From Microbacterium schleiferi (GTDB taxonomy: Bacteria > Actinomycetota > Actinomycetes > Actinomycetales > Microbacteriaceae), in NCBI RefSeq assembly GCF_020781975.1, contig NZ_JAJGNI010000007.1, forward strand, positions 1-64,000: a stretch of DNA of 64,000 nucleotides, read 5' to 3'. Of the stretch, positions 17,182 to 24,795 are shown piece after piece. The notes below the pieces were generated by a model. That model saw only the letters and a list, made by a program, of their open reading frames with translations. It made no database searches and had not been told where the DNA came from. A program made the translations under genes and the position numbers. The first letter of the stretch is position 1. Every line of letters starts with the position of its first letter.

Positions 17182-18057
17182 ATGGACCAGCAAAGAACAG
17201 TCAAGATCGAGATCAGCGGGAAGTTGTCGTATGCCGATGACATCACTCTTAGCCAGGCAGCACAGATCATCGCGTTCATCGACTCCTCCAGCTCCACGGA
17301 GATCCTGGCCCCCGGTGCGAGCACGCAGCTTGCACCGGTGACGCTTACGTCGACGACGGCTCGCTCCGCTTCGGCGAACCCGCGCGACGCAATCGACACG
17401 ACAGGCGCGAAGACAAACCCGGAGAAGATCGTGGCACTCGCGAGTACGGTCCTCGATGGCGAGAAGGACACCTTCACGCTCGACGAGATCAAACCCCTCT
17501 TCCGACGCGCACGAGAGGCAACGCCAAAGAACCTTAGTCGGGACCTCGACAACGCTGTTCGTTCAGGGTGGGTTGCTGACGCAGACCAGAAGGGCGAGTT
17601 CTATCTCACCTCAACGGGTCACGATGTCCTCGACAACGGTTTCGACAGCATTCGTAGCGAGAAGTCAACGCGCACCGCAAGCTCGCGCCGGCCTCGAACG
17701 AACGGCAGCTCTCGACCGCGCAAGACAACGGTTGAGGTACCCGCTCTCTTCAAGGAAGTCGACCCCATTCCGACATCGATTGACGGACTCCCCGACTACA
17801 ACAAGCTCACGACGAACAGGGACCGCTTCCTGTGGGTTCTCCGCCTCGCTAAGGAGATTGGCGCAGACGGACTGGAGAACAGTGAGATCGTCTGGGTAAG
17901 CGACCACCTCGGCGCTGGGCTCCCCGGCAAGCAGATGACAAACCTGTTCGAACGAGCGCGACAGAAGGGGCACGTCAATCGCTCAACGCAGACTGGCAAG
18001 ATCCGCCTAAGCCCAGACGGAGAGGCTGCGCTGAAGGCGTTGAGTGCTGAGTCGTAA
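17182..18057 (+). CDS. Hypothetical DNA-binding-like protein, 291 aa
   Basis: Not recognised. Starts at ATG after a good GGAGGAG site. Residues about 1-50 form a compact domain (KIEISGKLSYADDITLSQAAQIIAFI). Residues about 75-140 and 205-290 both read like winged-helix units (LFRRAREATPKNLSRDLDNAVRSGWV and LFERARQKGHVNRSTQTGKIRLSPDG); the two units resemble each other. A Ser/Arg-rich linker (TRTASSRRPRTNGSSRPRK) joins them. The next gene starts three bases after the stop, so the two are an operon. A repressor or DNA-recognition component is plausible; no catalytic motif is seen. Confidence 0.6.
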   Translation: MDQQRTVKIEISGKLSYADDITLSQAAQIIAFIDSSSSTEILAPGASTQLAPVTLTSTTARSASANPRDAIDTTGAKTNPEKIVALASTVLDGEKDTFTLDEIKPLFRRAREATPKNLSRDLDNAVRSGWVADADQKGEFYLTSTGHDVLDNGFDSIRSEKSTRTASSRRPRTNGSSRPRKTTVEVPALFKEVDPIPTSIDGLPDYNKLTTNRDRFLWVLRLAKEIGADGLENSEIVWVSDHLGAGLPGKQMTNLFERARQKGHVNRSTQTGKIRLSPDGEAALKALSAES

Positions 18058-18059
18058 GC

Positions 18060-18821
18060 ATGGATCAAGCACACATTGCGACTGAGCTGTCAAAGTCTGT
18101 CGACGGGACGCTTGCGACGCAGCTCATAGAAGAGGCTGTCGGCGTCGAGGAGGCCTTTCGTCTCCGGCGATGGAAGAACACCGAACTCGACGGTGGCCGG
18201 TTTGCAGAGGTGGCATCACGGCTGATCTATTCGATCGACTCCGGCAATGTGAACCTGACGAAATCAGTAGATGATTGCCTGCGCTACGTCGACAACGAAC
18301 AGGTCTCGCACAGTTTTCCTGAGCGACAGGCCGCGATTCACCTCGCCAAGGTGCTGCGGTCGATCTACAAGCTACGCAGCCAGCGTGGCGCTGTTCACGT
18401 ATCTCCCACCTACACAGCGAACGAGATTGACTCGCGGCTCATTGTCGAATCCGTTCGATGGATCTTGGCCGAGATTCTGCGACTCTTCGTGACGTCAGAC
18501 CGAGAGGAACTTGCGACCACGATTCGATCACTCGCACGCTTCCCGCAACCGCTCATCCGCATCTACGGCGAAAAGGCGCTTCTACAGTCGACAAGCTTCA
18601 CGGCCGAAGAGGAAGTCCTCGCGCACCTCATGTTCGCCGACGATGGACTGTCGCAACCAGAACTCGTATCCCTGATCCCGAAAGACGGATCGGGCACGCG
18701 GCGCGCAATCGCGAAGTTGGCGTCCTCGAAGTACCGGGAAATTGTCTTGAGAGGTGGCGTCTACCTCATCACAGACCTGGGCATAGCCCGCATCGAGTCG
18801 AAGGTAGCAAACCTCACGTAG
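18060..18821 (+). CDS. Hypothetical protein, possible HEPN-like domain plus C-terminal HTH
   Basis: 253 aa, starting three bases after the previous stop. Residues about 75-145 are helical with an Arg...His element (LRSQRGAVHVSP) followed by a long helix (SRLIVESVRWILAEILRLF). This is reminiscent of HEPN RNase domains, in which an R-x4-6-H motif is catalytic, but spacing is not exact and the call is tentative. The last 70 residues resemble a winged helix (ALPLL-type: EEEVLAHLMFADDGLSQPEL). With the preceding gene it forms a two-gene unit that looks like a toxin-regulator or abortive-infection pair. Confidence 0.55.
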   Translation: MDQAHIATELSKSVDGTLATQLIEEAVGVEEAFRLRRWKNTELDGGRFAEVASRLIYSIDSGNVNLTKSVDDCLRYVDNEQVSHSFPERQAAIHLAKVLRSIYKLRSQRGAVHVSPTYTANEIDSRLIVESVRWILAEILRLFVTSDREELATTIRSLARFPQPLIRIYGEKALLQSTSFTAEEEVLAHLMFADDGLSQPELVSLIPKDGSGTRRAIAKLASSKYREIVLRGGVYLITDLGIARIESKVANLT

Positions 18822-18852
18822 CGATCCGTCCTCATTGCCAGTCCGACCGCGC

Positions 18853-19260
18853 TCACTCCAGCCCCGGAGAGCGAGCTCGTGTTGGTTCGCGCAAAGCAAC
18901 GCCGACCCTCAGGATTGCCGTGCGCATCGTCTCCTGATTTACCTCGAGCCGCTCAGCAACTTTCGATAGCGACAATCCGGACTTATACAACTTCGCTGCC
19001 TCGCTCACCTGTTCCGCTGTCAGCGGCTGCCGTCGCACGACCACGCTGTTCGCCCGCAGGATGCCGAGGATCGTGCACTTCGCGACACCATACGCTTCCG
19101 CGAGGGCCGTCGACGTCTCGCCCGCCTCATACCGTGCAACGACCTCGGCTCGTGCCTCGTCGCCAAGCTTCGTCCACTTCCGACGCGCCGCAGGTGGCTC
19201 GCGAAAGGTTCGAACATCCGCGGAATCACGCCGAATCCGGCGCAGCGCAGCCGCATCCAC
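18853..19260 (-). CDS. Double helix-turn-helix protein (resolvase-type HTH), copy B
   Basis: Paralogue of the gene at 15895-16293, about 136 codons from the GTG shown. Both HTH units are conserved (ARYEAGETSTALAEAYGVAK and AKLYKSGLSLSKVAERLEV), joined by the identical stretch ILRANSVVVRRQPLTAEQVS. It is in the same orientation as copy A, and both have the same 28-bp repeat upstream. It is the last gene before the integrase of the conjugative element. Confidence 0.6.
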   Translation of the reverse strand: MDAAALRRIRRDSADVRTFREPPAARRKWTKLGDEARAEVVARYEAGETSTALAEAYGVAKCTILGILRANSVVVRRQPLTAEQVSEAAKLYKSGLSLSKVAERLEVNQETMRTAILRVGVALREPTRARSPGLE

Positions 19261-19269
19261 CCCCGTTAG

Positions 19270-19297
19270 CGAATTTGTGGAACAGAGGTAAACAAGG
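19270..19297. repeat. 28-bp direct repeat, right copy
   Basis: Second copy of the repeat at 16318-16345. The two copies bracket 2.95 kb holding HTH copy B and the three unknown plus-strand genes. It lies only 10 bp from the integrase terminator. Confidence 0.7.
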
Positions 19298-19306
19298 TCG
19301 ACGCAA

Positions 19307-19341
19307 AAGCCCAGGTGAGAGTAGGTTTCTCGCCTGGGCTT
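19307..19341 (-). terminator. Intrinsic terminator of the integrase gene
   Basis: 14-bp stem (AAGCCCAGGTGAGA with its complement, one G:T pair) and a 7-nt loop. On the minus strand the stem is followed by TTTTGC, so it terminates transcription coming from the integrase, which ends 169 bp upstream of it. Confidence 0.7.
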
Positions 19342-19509
19342 CATCATGTCCGGGGGTCGTTTTCCGTGGTCCCCCTCTGGTCCCCCCGTCGCTCTCGCCG
19401 GCGGTCACCTGTGGCCGACCGGGGCGCCTTGAACCCGCTTCCTGTGGATAAGGGGACCAAAAGGGGACCAGAACGCTTCCGGGAGCACTCCCGCGGGCAT
19501 CGGAGCGCA

Positions 19510-20739
19510 TCACAGGCCCTTGGGTGCCGGGCTGCTGCGCCGGGCGTGCTTGCGTTGTCCGGCGGCGGAGAGGAACGCGTTGGCCTGCTCGGCGGCAGAG
19601 GCGAGGTGACGGTCGTCGGGGTGCAGATAGCCGCGGGTGGTCTCCATCGAGGCGTGCCCGAGGATGTCTTGGAGGACGTGCAGCGGGATACCGGCGTCGG
19701 CCATCCAGGTCGCCCCGGTGTGGCGCAGGCCGTGCCGGGTGAGGTCGGGCAGTCCGAGCTTTGCGACGACGCCGTCCCAGTTGGTGGCGTCGCGGACGGT
19801 CGCGGTGGTGAGGTAGCCGCCCTTCGGGCCGACCAGCAACGAGTCCTCGGGCTGCTTGCCGTTGGTGAGGCGTTCCAGCACGGGCCGCAGCGGTTCCAGG
19901 ATCGGCACGCGGCGTTCTTTGCGGCTCTTTGTCGGCTTGGTGACCAGACCGCCTTTGCCGGGGAAAACCTGTCGGCGGATCACGACGAGGTTCTTGCCGA
20001 AGTCCACGTCTCCGACCTGCAACCCGGACACCTCCGACGACCGTGCGGCGAGTAGCGCGGCGAGCATCACGAAGTCGCTGTAGGACTGATGCACCTTCCC
20101 GCACGCCTTGGCGAGCCGGTTGAGGGTCTTCATGTCCGGGATTGCGTGCGCCCGCGGAGAGGACTGCTCGGCGGACTGGCTGCGGAAGGCGTTGCGGTTC
20201 AGGCTCCGCTTGGCACGGTTCTTCGCGGGGTTGATCTGGATCAGCCCGTCCCGCACGGCCTCATCGAGCACCCTCACGAGCGGGGCGATGGTGTTCTTGA
20301 TGGTCGACGCGCCGTGGCGCTGCTCCCACTCGTCGATGGTGCGGTCGATGATGCCCGCGGTGATCTGGGTGACAGGCAGGTGCCCGAGCGCGGGCAACAC
20401 CCGCAGTTTCAGCCCATACCCATAGGTCTCGCCCGTGGAGGTCGGGTCCAGGCCCCGTGCCCACCGGTCGCCGATGGAGGTGACGAACTCCAGCAGCGTC
20501 ATGGACACGTCCATGCCCTTGGTCGATGAGTTGCGGAGCTGGTCGAAGAAGGCGTGTGCGGCCGCCTCGTCCCGCACGATCTCCGATCGGATGACCCGGC
20601 GCTTCGTGGTCGGGTCGGTCCACCGGGCGCGGGCGCGGATGCCGTAGGAGCGGCGCTCCATGTCCGTGGAGACCTTCACGCCGATCGGCGGGACCGGCTT
20701 GGGCTCGGCGGTCGGCTGCGGTTCAGCCCTCCGAGGCAT
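19510..20739 (-). CDS. int: Tyrosine-type site-specific integrase
   Basis: 409 aa. Core-binding SAM-like domain at about residues 85-190 (TLLEFVTSIGDRW...) and catalytic domain at about 215-390. The active-site residues are visible: Arg in AARSSEVSGLQVGD, Lys in TKSRKERRVPI, H-x-x-R in DLTRHGLRHTGA, His in LQDILGHAS, and the nucleophilic Tyr in ETTRGYLHPDD. The N-terminus contains an AP2-like arm-binding part (YGIRARARWTDPTTKRR). ATG 20739 is chosen because it overlaps the excisionase stop; an earlier in-frame ATG gives a spurious leader. It drives integration and, with the excisionase, excision of the conjugative element to its right. Confidence 0.95.
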   Translation of the reverse strand: MPRRAEPQPTAEPKPVPPIGVKVSTDMERRSYGIRARARWTDPTTKRRVIRSEIVRDEAAAHAFFDQLRNSSTKGMDVSMTLLEFVTSIGDRWARGLDPTSTGETYGYGLKLRVLPALGHLPVTQITAGIIDRTIDEWEQRHGASTIKNTIAPLVRVLDEAVRDGLIQINPAKNRAKRSLNRNAFRSQSAEQSSPRAHAIPDMKTLNRLAKACGKVHQSYSDFVMLAALLAARSSEVSGLQVGDVDFGKNLVVIRRQVFPGKGGLVTKPTKSRKERRVPILEPLRPVLERLTNGKQPEDSLLVGPKGGYLTTATVRDATNWDGVVAKLGLPDLTRHGLRHTGATWMADAGIPLHVLQDILGHASMETTRGYLHPDDRHLASAAEQANAFLSAAGQRKHARRSSPAPKGL

Positions 20740-20938
20740 AGTCGTGTTCCAGTTCAGCCAGCCAGCGGTCCACGGCATCGAGCCGGTAGCGGGCGATACC
20801 GCCGAGCCGCAGGAACGGCGGCCCGGTGCCGGCGGAGCGCCACCGCGACAGGGTGGACTCCGAGACCTTCAAGTACGCGGCGACCTCCCGGCTGTCCAGC
20901 AGGGGCGAGACGACCAGTGCCTCGGTCTTGTCGCTCAC
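20723..20938 (-). CDS. xis: Excisionase-type helix-turn-helix protein
   Basis: 71 aa, MerR-like winged helix of the AlpA/excisionase class: LLDSREVAAYLKVSESTLSRW is the HTH, followed by a wing (GIARYRLDAVDRWL). It overlaps the integrase start by 17 bases and overlaps the stop-start of the upstream gene, so int and xis are co-expressed. Such proteins bend DNA at the attachment site to promote excision. Confidence 0.9.
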   Translation of the reverse strand: MSDKTEALVVSPLLDSREVAAYLKVSESTLSRWRSAGTGPPFLRLGGIARYRLDAVDRWLAELEHDYASEG

Positions 20939-21522
20939 GACACTTCTCCGGTGCCCGGGTCGAGGTCGCGGTAGAAGGCTTCCTCGGCCTCGCGGCGGGC
21001 CTGGACGTCGGCCATGACGAACTCCACGAACTCGGCGTCGCGGTCGGTGATCGGGATGTCCTCAATGGGGTCGCGGGGTTCTTCGCCGGGCCAGACGGTC
21101 TGCCTGGTGGGGCGGTCGTGGTCGAGCCGGGTGCCGCAGGCGGCGACCCATTCGCGGAGCCGCTGGCGGGCGTCGGCGAAGTCGCGGTGCCAGCCGAGCG
21201 GTGCGCTGCCGTTCTGGTCGGGGTCGTAGGCGCAGAGCCAGTGCAGGTGCAGCGCGCTCAGCTCCCACAGCAGCTCGGGGTGCATGTGCCAGGCGGGCGG
21301 GATCACGGAGGCGGGGAGCCCGTAGGTGTGGCGCAGCCAGTCCACCCAGCGGTTGAGCTCCAACCACTCGGCCTCGGCGTCCTCGGCGCTCAGCAGGTTC
21401 CAGTTGATCGGGTGCGGGGGCTCGGCGATCAGCGGCTCGTCGTAACCGTCGTCGTCCATCTCGTCCATATCCGAGCCGGGAACGTCGTTCGTCGTGGCGT
21501 CGCCGTGAGGTTCGTCGGACAT
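20935..21522 (-). CDS. DUF4913-like conjugative-element protein
   Basis: 195 aa. The core (NWNLLSAEDAEAEWLELNRW ... WHMHPELLWELSALHLHW) resembles a domain found beside TraG-type coupling proteins in actinobacterial elements (DUF4913-like). The N-terminus is an acidic Asp/Glu/Met stretch. Start 21522 is chosen for the AGGAG site and because the open frame before it reads as noise. Overlaps xis by four bases. Function unknown; it travels with int/xis and traG. Confidence 0.7.
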   Translation of the reverse strand: MSDEPHGDATTNDVPGSDMDEMDDDGYDEPLIAEPPHPINWNLLSAEDAEAEWLELNRWVDWLRHTYGLPASVIPPAWHMHPELLWELSALHLHWLCAYDPDQNGSAPLGWHRDFADARQRLREWVAACGTRLDHDRPTRQTVWPGEEPRDPIEDIPITDRDAEFVEFVMADVQARREAEEAFYRDLDPGTGEVS

Positions 21523-21601
21523 GCTGTGCTCCTGTCTGCTCTCCGGCCCCGGTGGCACCGGGCCGTTGTGGCGGGCAGGTGCTCCTTGCTGCGACCGGAG
21601 T

Positions 21602-23380
21602 TCAGGTGTGGGAGCGGCGCAGTAGGGCTTCGATCTCGGCACGGTCGGCGGTGAGCTGGCCGGCGTCGGGGCGCTTGGGCCAGGGGTGCAGGTCGGTGAC
21701 GATCGGGGGCGCGGAGCGCAGCAGCACGATCCCGGTCCCGAACGGGAGCCGGCGGATGCGGTCGGGCGGGAAGATCGGTACCCGGCGGACGGACCTCTGG
21801 TTGGAGCGGGTGCCGTGGTCGCCCAGCGTCACGGAGTCGGTGTATTCGTCGCGTTCCCCGACCAGGGCGCTGAGGTCTTGCAGGTCCCGGCTGTTGGATG
21901 CGCCGCCGAGGATGACCTTGACGATGGAGGCGTCCCAGATCGCGTTCGCCTGGTGCTCGTTCCACTTGTCCCGCGCCTGCGCGAGCGATTGGAGCACCGG
22001 CATCGTCGTGATCCCGGACCCGCCGCCTTCGGCCATCAGCGTCGGCAGCGACGGCAATGGCGAGAGGTTGGCTATCTCATCCAGCGCCAGCAGCATCGGC
22101 GGATCGAGCCGAGCGCCGGATGATCGCGCGGCCAGGCGGCGGGCGGTCTCGATGAGGTCTTCCACGAGCGCGGCGACCAGCGCGGCGCTGGCTCCCGCAC
22201 CGGACCCGGTTGCCAGCAGGAACAACGTGCCGCGGTCGCGGATGAACGCTTCGGGGTCGAAGCCCTCACCGGGGCCGGGTGATACGGCGTCGAGCACGCG
22301 CGGGTCGGCCAGCGATCCGAGAGCCAGGGAGACGCCCTGCCAGATGGAGTCGCGGGTGCGGGGGTCGGAGTCGATCATCGCTTCCAGCGACTCGGCCCAT
22401 CCGGTTGCCGCCTGGGTGGAGCCGGTCAGGATCGCCACCGCGTCGGCGGCCGCGGTCGGATCGAGAGTCCACCGGAACAGCTCGGCGGGCGGGCGGTGGT
22501 CGATCGCTGCCGCGTGCAGCAGGGCTTGGAGCGCGGCCCGTGTCTTGCCCTCCCAGAAGCCTCCGCTGTCGACGCCGCCTGCGGACAGGCCGGTGCCGGC
22601 GGCGAGCCCGGTGGCGCGGATCATCGCGGTCTGCGGTGACTCGCAGCCCCGGATCGGTGACCAGCGCAGACCGGCGGGCAGACCCTCGGCCAAGTGTTGC
22701 GGGTCGAAGATCGCGACGGGGCCGATCCTGCGGCGGGCGCGCATGGTCGCGGTGAGGTTGTCCGGCCTGGTCGAGGTGACGACGACGGCACCGGGCGCGT
22801 CGAGGATCGCCGGGATCACCAGGTGCAGGCCCTTCCCGGAGCGGGGCGGCCCGATGACCATGATCGAGTCCTCAACCGAGGCCCACACGCCGGCGCCCTT
22901 GGAGGTGCCGAGCCGGTAGCCCACGTCCCGCGGCCGAGGATCGCTCAGACCGGGGCGCAGGTTTCCCGCGCGGCGCAGCAGCGCCTTCTCTGACGCAGCG
23001 GCGGCGACTTCGTGCCGGGTGGCGATCCCGGCCATGCGGCGCGGGTCGGTCTCGATCCGGTGGGTGTGGCGGCGCAGCCGCAGCCACGCCCATAGCCCGC
23101 CGGTCGCGAGGCCGGCGAGCAGCAGCCCGGCGACGATCCAGTAGACGACCGAGTTCAGGCCGTCCGCGTCGAGCGCCGAGCCGGGATCACCAGGGCGGAA
23201 CAGCACTCCGACCCCGGAAGCGGGATCGCCGGCCGGCTGCGGTGTGCCGGTCAGGAACGCGGCCACCGATCCAGCGGCGCGCAGGATCAACGCGACGCCG
23301 AACAGGACGACCAGGCCGATCATTGCGGCGTTGGTCAGCTCGTCCCCGAACGAGCCGGTCTGCCGGCCCTGCTCGTTCAC
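21602..23380 (-). CDS. traG: Type IV coupling protein, TraG/VirD4-like ATPase
   Basis: 592 aa from GTG 23380. Two N-terminal membrane segments (AAMIGLVVLFGVALILRAAG and VYWIVAGLLLAGLATGGLW) anchor a cytoplasmic ATPase. Walker A is IGPPRSGKGLHLV near residue 175; Walker B lies in PPMLLALDEIANL; ITTMPVLQSLAQAR is the conserved motif 3 region. Coupling proteins deliver the relaxase-DNA complex to the secretion channel. The start overlaps the stop of the upstream gene (GTGA). About 200 bases of open frame before the GTG are Arg/His-rich noise. Confidence 0.92.
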   Translation of the reverse strand: MNEQGRQTGSFGDELTNAAMIGLVVLFGVALILRAAGSVAAFLTGTPQPAGDPASGVGVLFRPGDPGSALDADGLNSVVYWIVAGLLLAGLATGGLWAWLRLRRHTHRIETDPRRMAGIATRHEVAAAASEKALLRRAGNLRPGLSDPRPRDVGYRLGTSKGAGVWASVEDSIMVIGPPRSGKGLHLVIPAILDAPGAVVVTSTRPDNLTATMRARRRIGPVAIFDPQHLAEGLPAGLRWSPIRGCESPQTAMIRATGLAAGTGLSAGGVDSGGFWEGKTRAALQALLHAAAIDHRPPAELFRWTLDPTAAADAVAILTGSTQAATGWAESLEAMIDSDPRTRDSIWQGVSLALGSLADPRVLDAVSPGPGEGFDPEAFIRDRGTLFLLATGSGAGASAALVAALVEDLIETARRLAARSSGARLDPPMLLALDEIANLSPLPSLPTLMAEGGGSGITTMPVLQSLAQARDKWNEHQANAIWDASIVKVILGGASNSRDLQDLSALVGERDEYTDSVTLGDHGTRSNQRSVRRVPIFPPDRIRRLPFGTGIVLLRSAPPIVTDLHPWPKRPDAGQLTADRAEIEALLRRSHT

Positions 23381-23889
23381 GGCAGTCGCCGGATGATCAT
23401 GGTGCCGGAGACCCGGCCGAACAGGATGACCTCGATGACCCCGCCGGCCCGGTCGACGCTGACTCCGGCCGGGTCGATGAGGGCGCGGGCGGTGCCGGTG
23501 TGGGCGGCGTCGGTGTGCCCGGTGACGATGGCGAGCGCCACGTCCTCGCCGGGAACGAACCCCTCGCCCTCGACGGTGTGGAACACCGGCCCGGCCGGCG
23601 CCTCCGGTTCCGGTTCGTGCTCGGCGCGGGAACGCCGACGGCGGGCGGCGATGATGTCGGTAAAGGTCGTGCCGTCCGCTTCGCGGACCTCGACCCTGGC
23701 CGGTGTCGTCCGGTCGTTCGTGGCGCGGTCGATGATCTGCCCGAACGAGGATCGTCGCCACGGCGGCGCGAAAGGGTCGGGGTCCAGCCGTTTCCCGTCG
23801 ACGGTGACAGTCACGGTGCCGTCCTCGTGCACATCGAGCACGACGAGCGGGATCGAGACCGGGACGGGCTCAGGCTCAGGCTTCCTCAT
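23377..23889 (-). CDS. Hypothetical protein of the conjugation operon
   Basis: 170 aa, four-base overlap with traG. Begins with a Pro/Glu run (MRKPEPEPVPVSIPLVVLDV) and contains a beta-rich region. No membrane segment or recognised motif. Position between the VirB4-like and TraG-like genes is constant in elements of this layout, so it is probably a structural or assembly component; function unknown. Confidence 0.6.
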   Translation of the reverse strand: MRKPEPEPVPVSIPLVVLDVHEDGTVTVTVDGKRLDPDPFAPPWRRSSFGQIIDRATNDRTTPARVEVREADGTTFTDIIAARRRRSRAEHEPEPEAPAGPVFHTVEGEGFVPGEDVALAIVTGHTDAAHTGTARALIDPAGVSVDRAGGVIEVILFGRVSGTMIIRRLP

Positions 23890-23979
23890 GAACCCGAGGT
23901 GAGCCAGAACCGCACCCGGTCGGACGCCCCACGGCAGACCCGGCTTCCACCGTTAGCCTTTCAACAGAGGAGGAGCGAG

Positions 23980-24795
23980 ATGACTGACCAGGAGGGGTTT
24001 CGGCCGAGTGGCCAGCAGGCCAGAACCGGCAAATGCACCCTCTGCGGGAGCCGAGCCAAGCTCACCCAAGCTCACGTGCCGCCGAAGGCAGCCTTCAACC
24101 GGGGAAGCTTCGCTTGGGGCGGCACAACGGCGGATAACCGCCTCGCCTACGGACGACCGAGGCTCGGGGGCGCGAGCCGGTACGCGCACTGTGAGGCTTG
24201 CCGTGCAAGCACGTCGCCTTGGGATGACGAGTACATCAGGTGGGCGCACTGTTTCGCCGGCCACTTGCTCCACTCGCATTGGAAGGGCCAGCGGACCCAC
24301 ATCACCGGCGAACTTACCGACGTGCGTCCCGGCAGATTCATCCGCGCAACGATCGCGGGCATGACGGCCCTGACTCCAAACCTCATCGACTCGCACGCTG
24401 ATCTTGTTCGTATCGTGCGCGAAGGCATCCCAGCCCAACCGCCCGAAGGTATGAGGTTCCTGGCAGCCATCGCGCCGGACAGAAGCCCGGCCCATGTAGA
24501 GGGCAGCCACGAGGCGCTGGTTGTCCGCATGTCACAAGACAGCGATAGCGGTGAGTGGGCGACCGCGACTACACCGGCGGCATCGGCAGTGATTCACTTC
24601 GCTCCTTTCAGCCTGCTGCTTGCAGAGCGACAGCTCGTTGACTCTTTCCCTCACGTCGACTGCACCGAGTGGTTGCAGCTCGGAGTGGATGACATCGCCA
24701 ATGTGCGGATTGCCCTCCCGATAGTCGACCTTCCTAGGACACCAACTGCGCCGGTGCCCATTGCGATGCTTCAGTTCATGGAGGCCCGCGCATGA
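23980..24795 (+). CDS. HNH-like zinc-binding protein, cargo gene in the conjugation operon
   Basis: 271 aa on the strand opposite to the conjugation genes. The N-terminus has CTLCGSRAKLTQAHVPPKAAF followed by HCEACRAS, i.e. C-x2-C, a His in an A-H-V-P-P-K motif, and C-x2-C. This is the treble-clef layout of HNH-type nucleases of the E-H-V-P-P-K kind. The remaining 200 residues are unrecognised. ATG 23980 follows AGAGGAGGAG, an excellent ribosome site. The 3' end overlaps the convergent VirB4-like gene by 25 bases. Independent expression inside a transfer operon suggests a cargo (defence or addiction) gene. Confidence 0.65.
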   Translation: MTDQEGFRPSGQQARTGKCTLCGSRAKLTQAHVPPKAAFNRGSFAWGGTTADNRLAYGRPRLGGASRYAHCEACRASTSPWDDEYIRWAHCFAGHLLHSHWKGQRTHITGELTDVRPGRFIRATIAGMTALTPNLIDSHADLVRIVREGIPAQPPEGMRFLAAIAPDRSPAHVEGSHEALVVRMSQDSDSGEWATATTPAASAVIHFAPFSLLLAERQLVDSFPHVDCTEWLQLGVDDIANVRIALPIVDLPRTPTAPVPIAMLQFMEARA

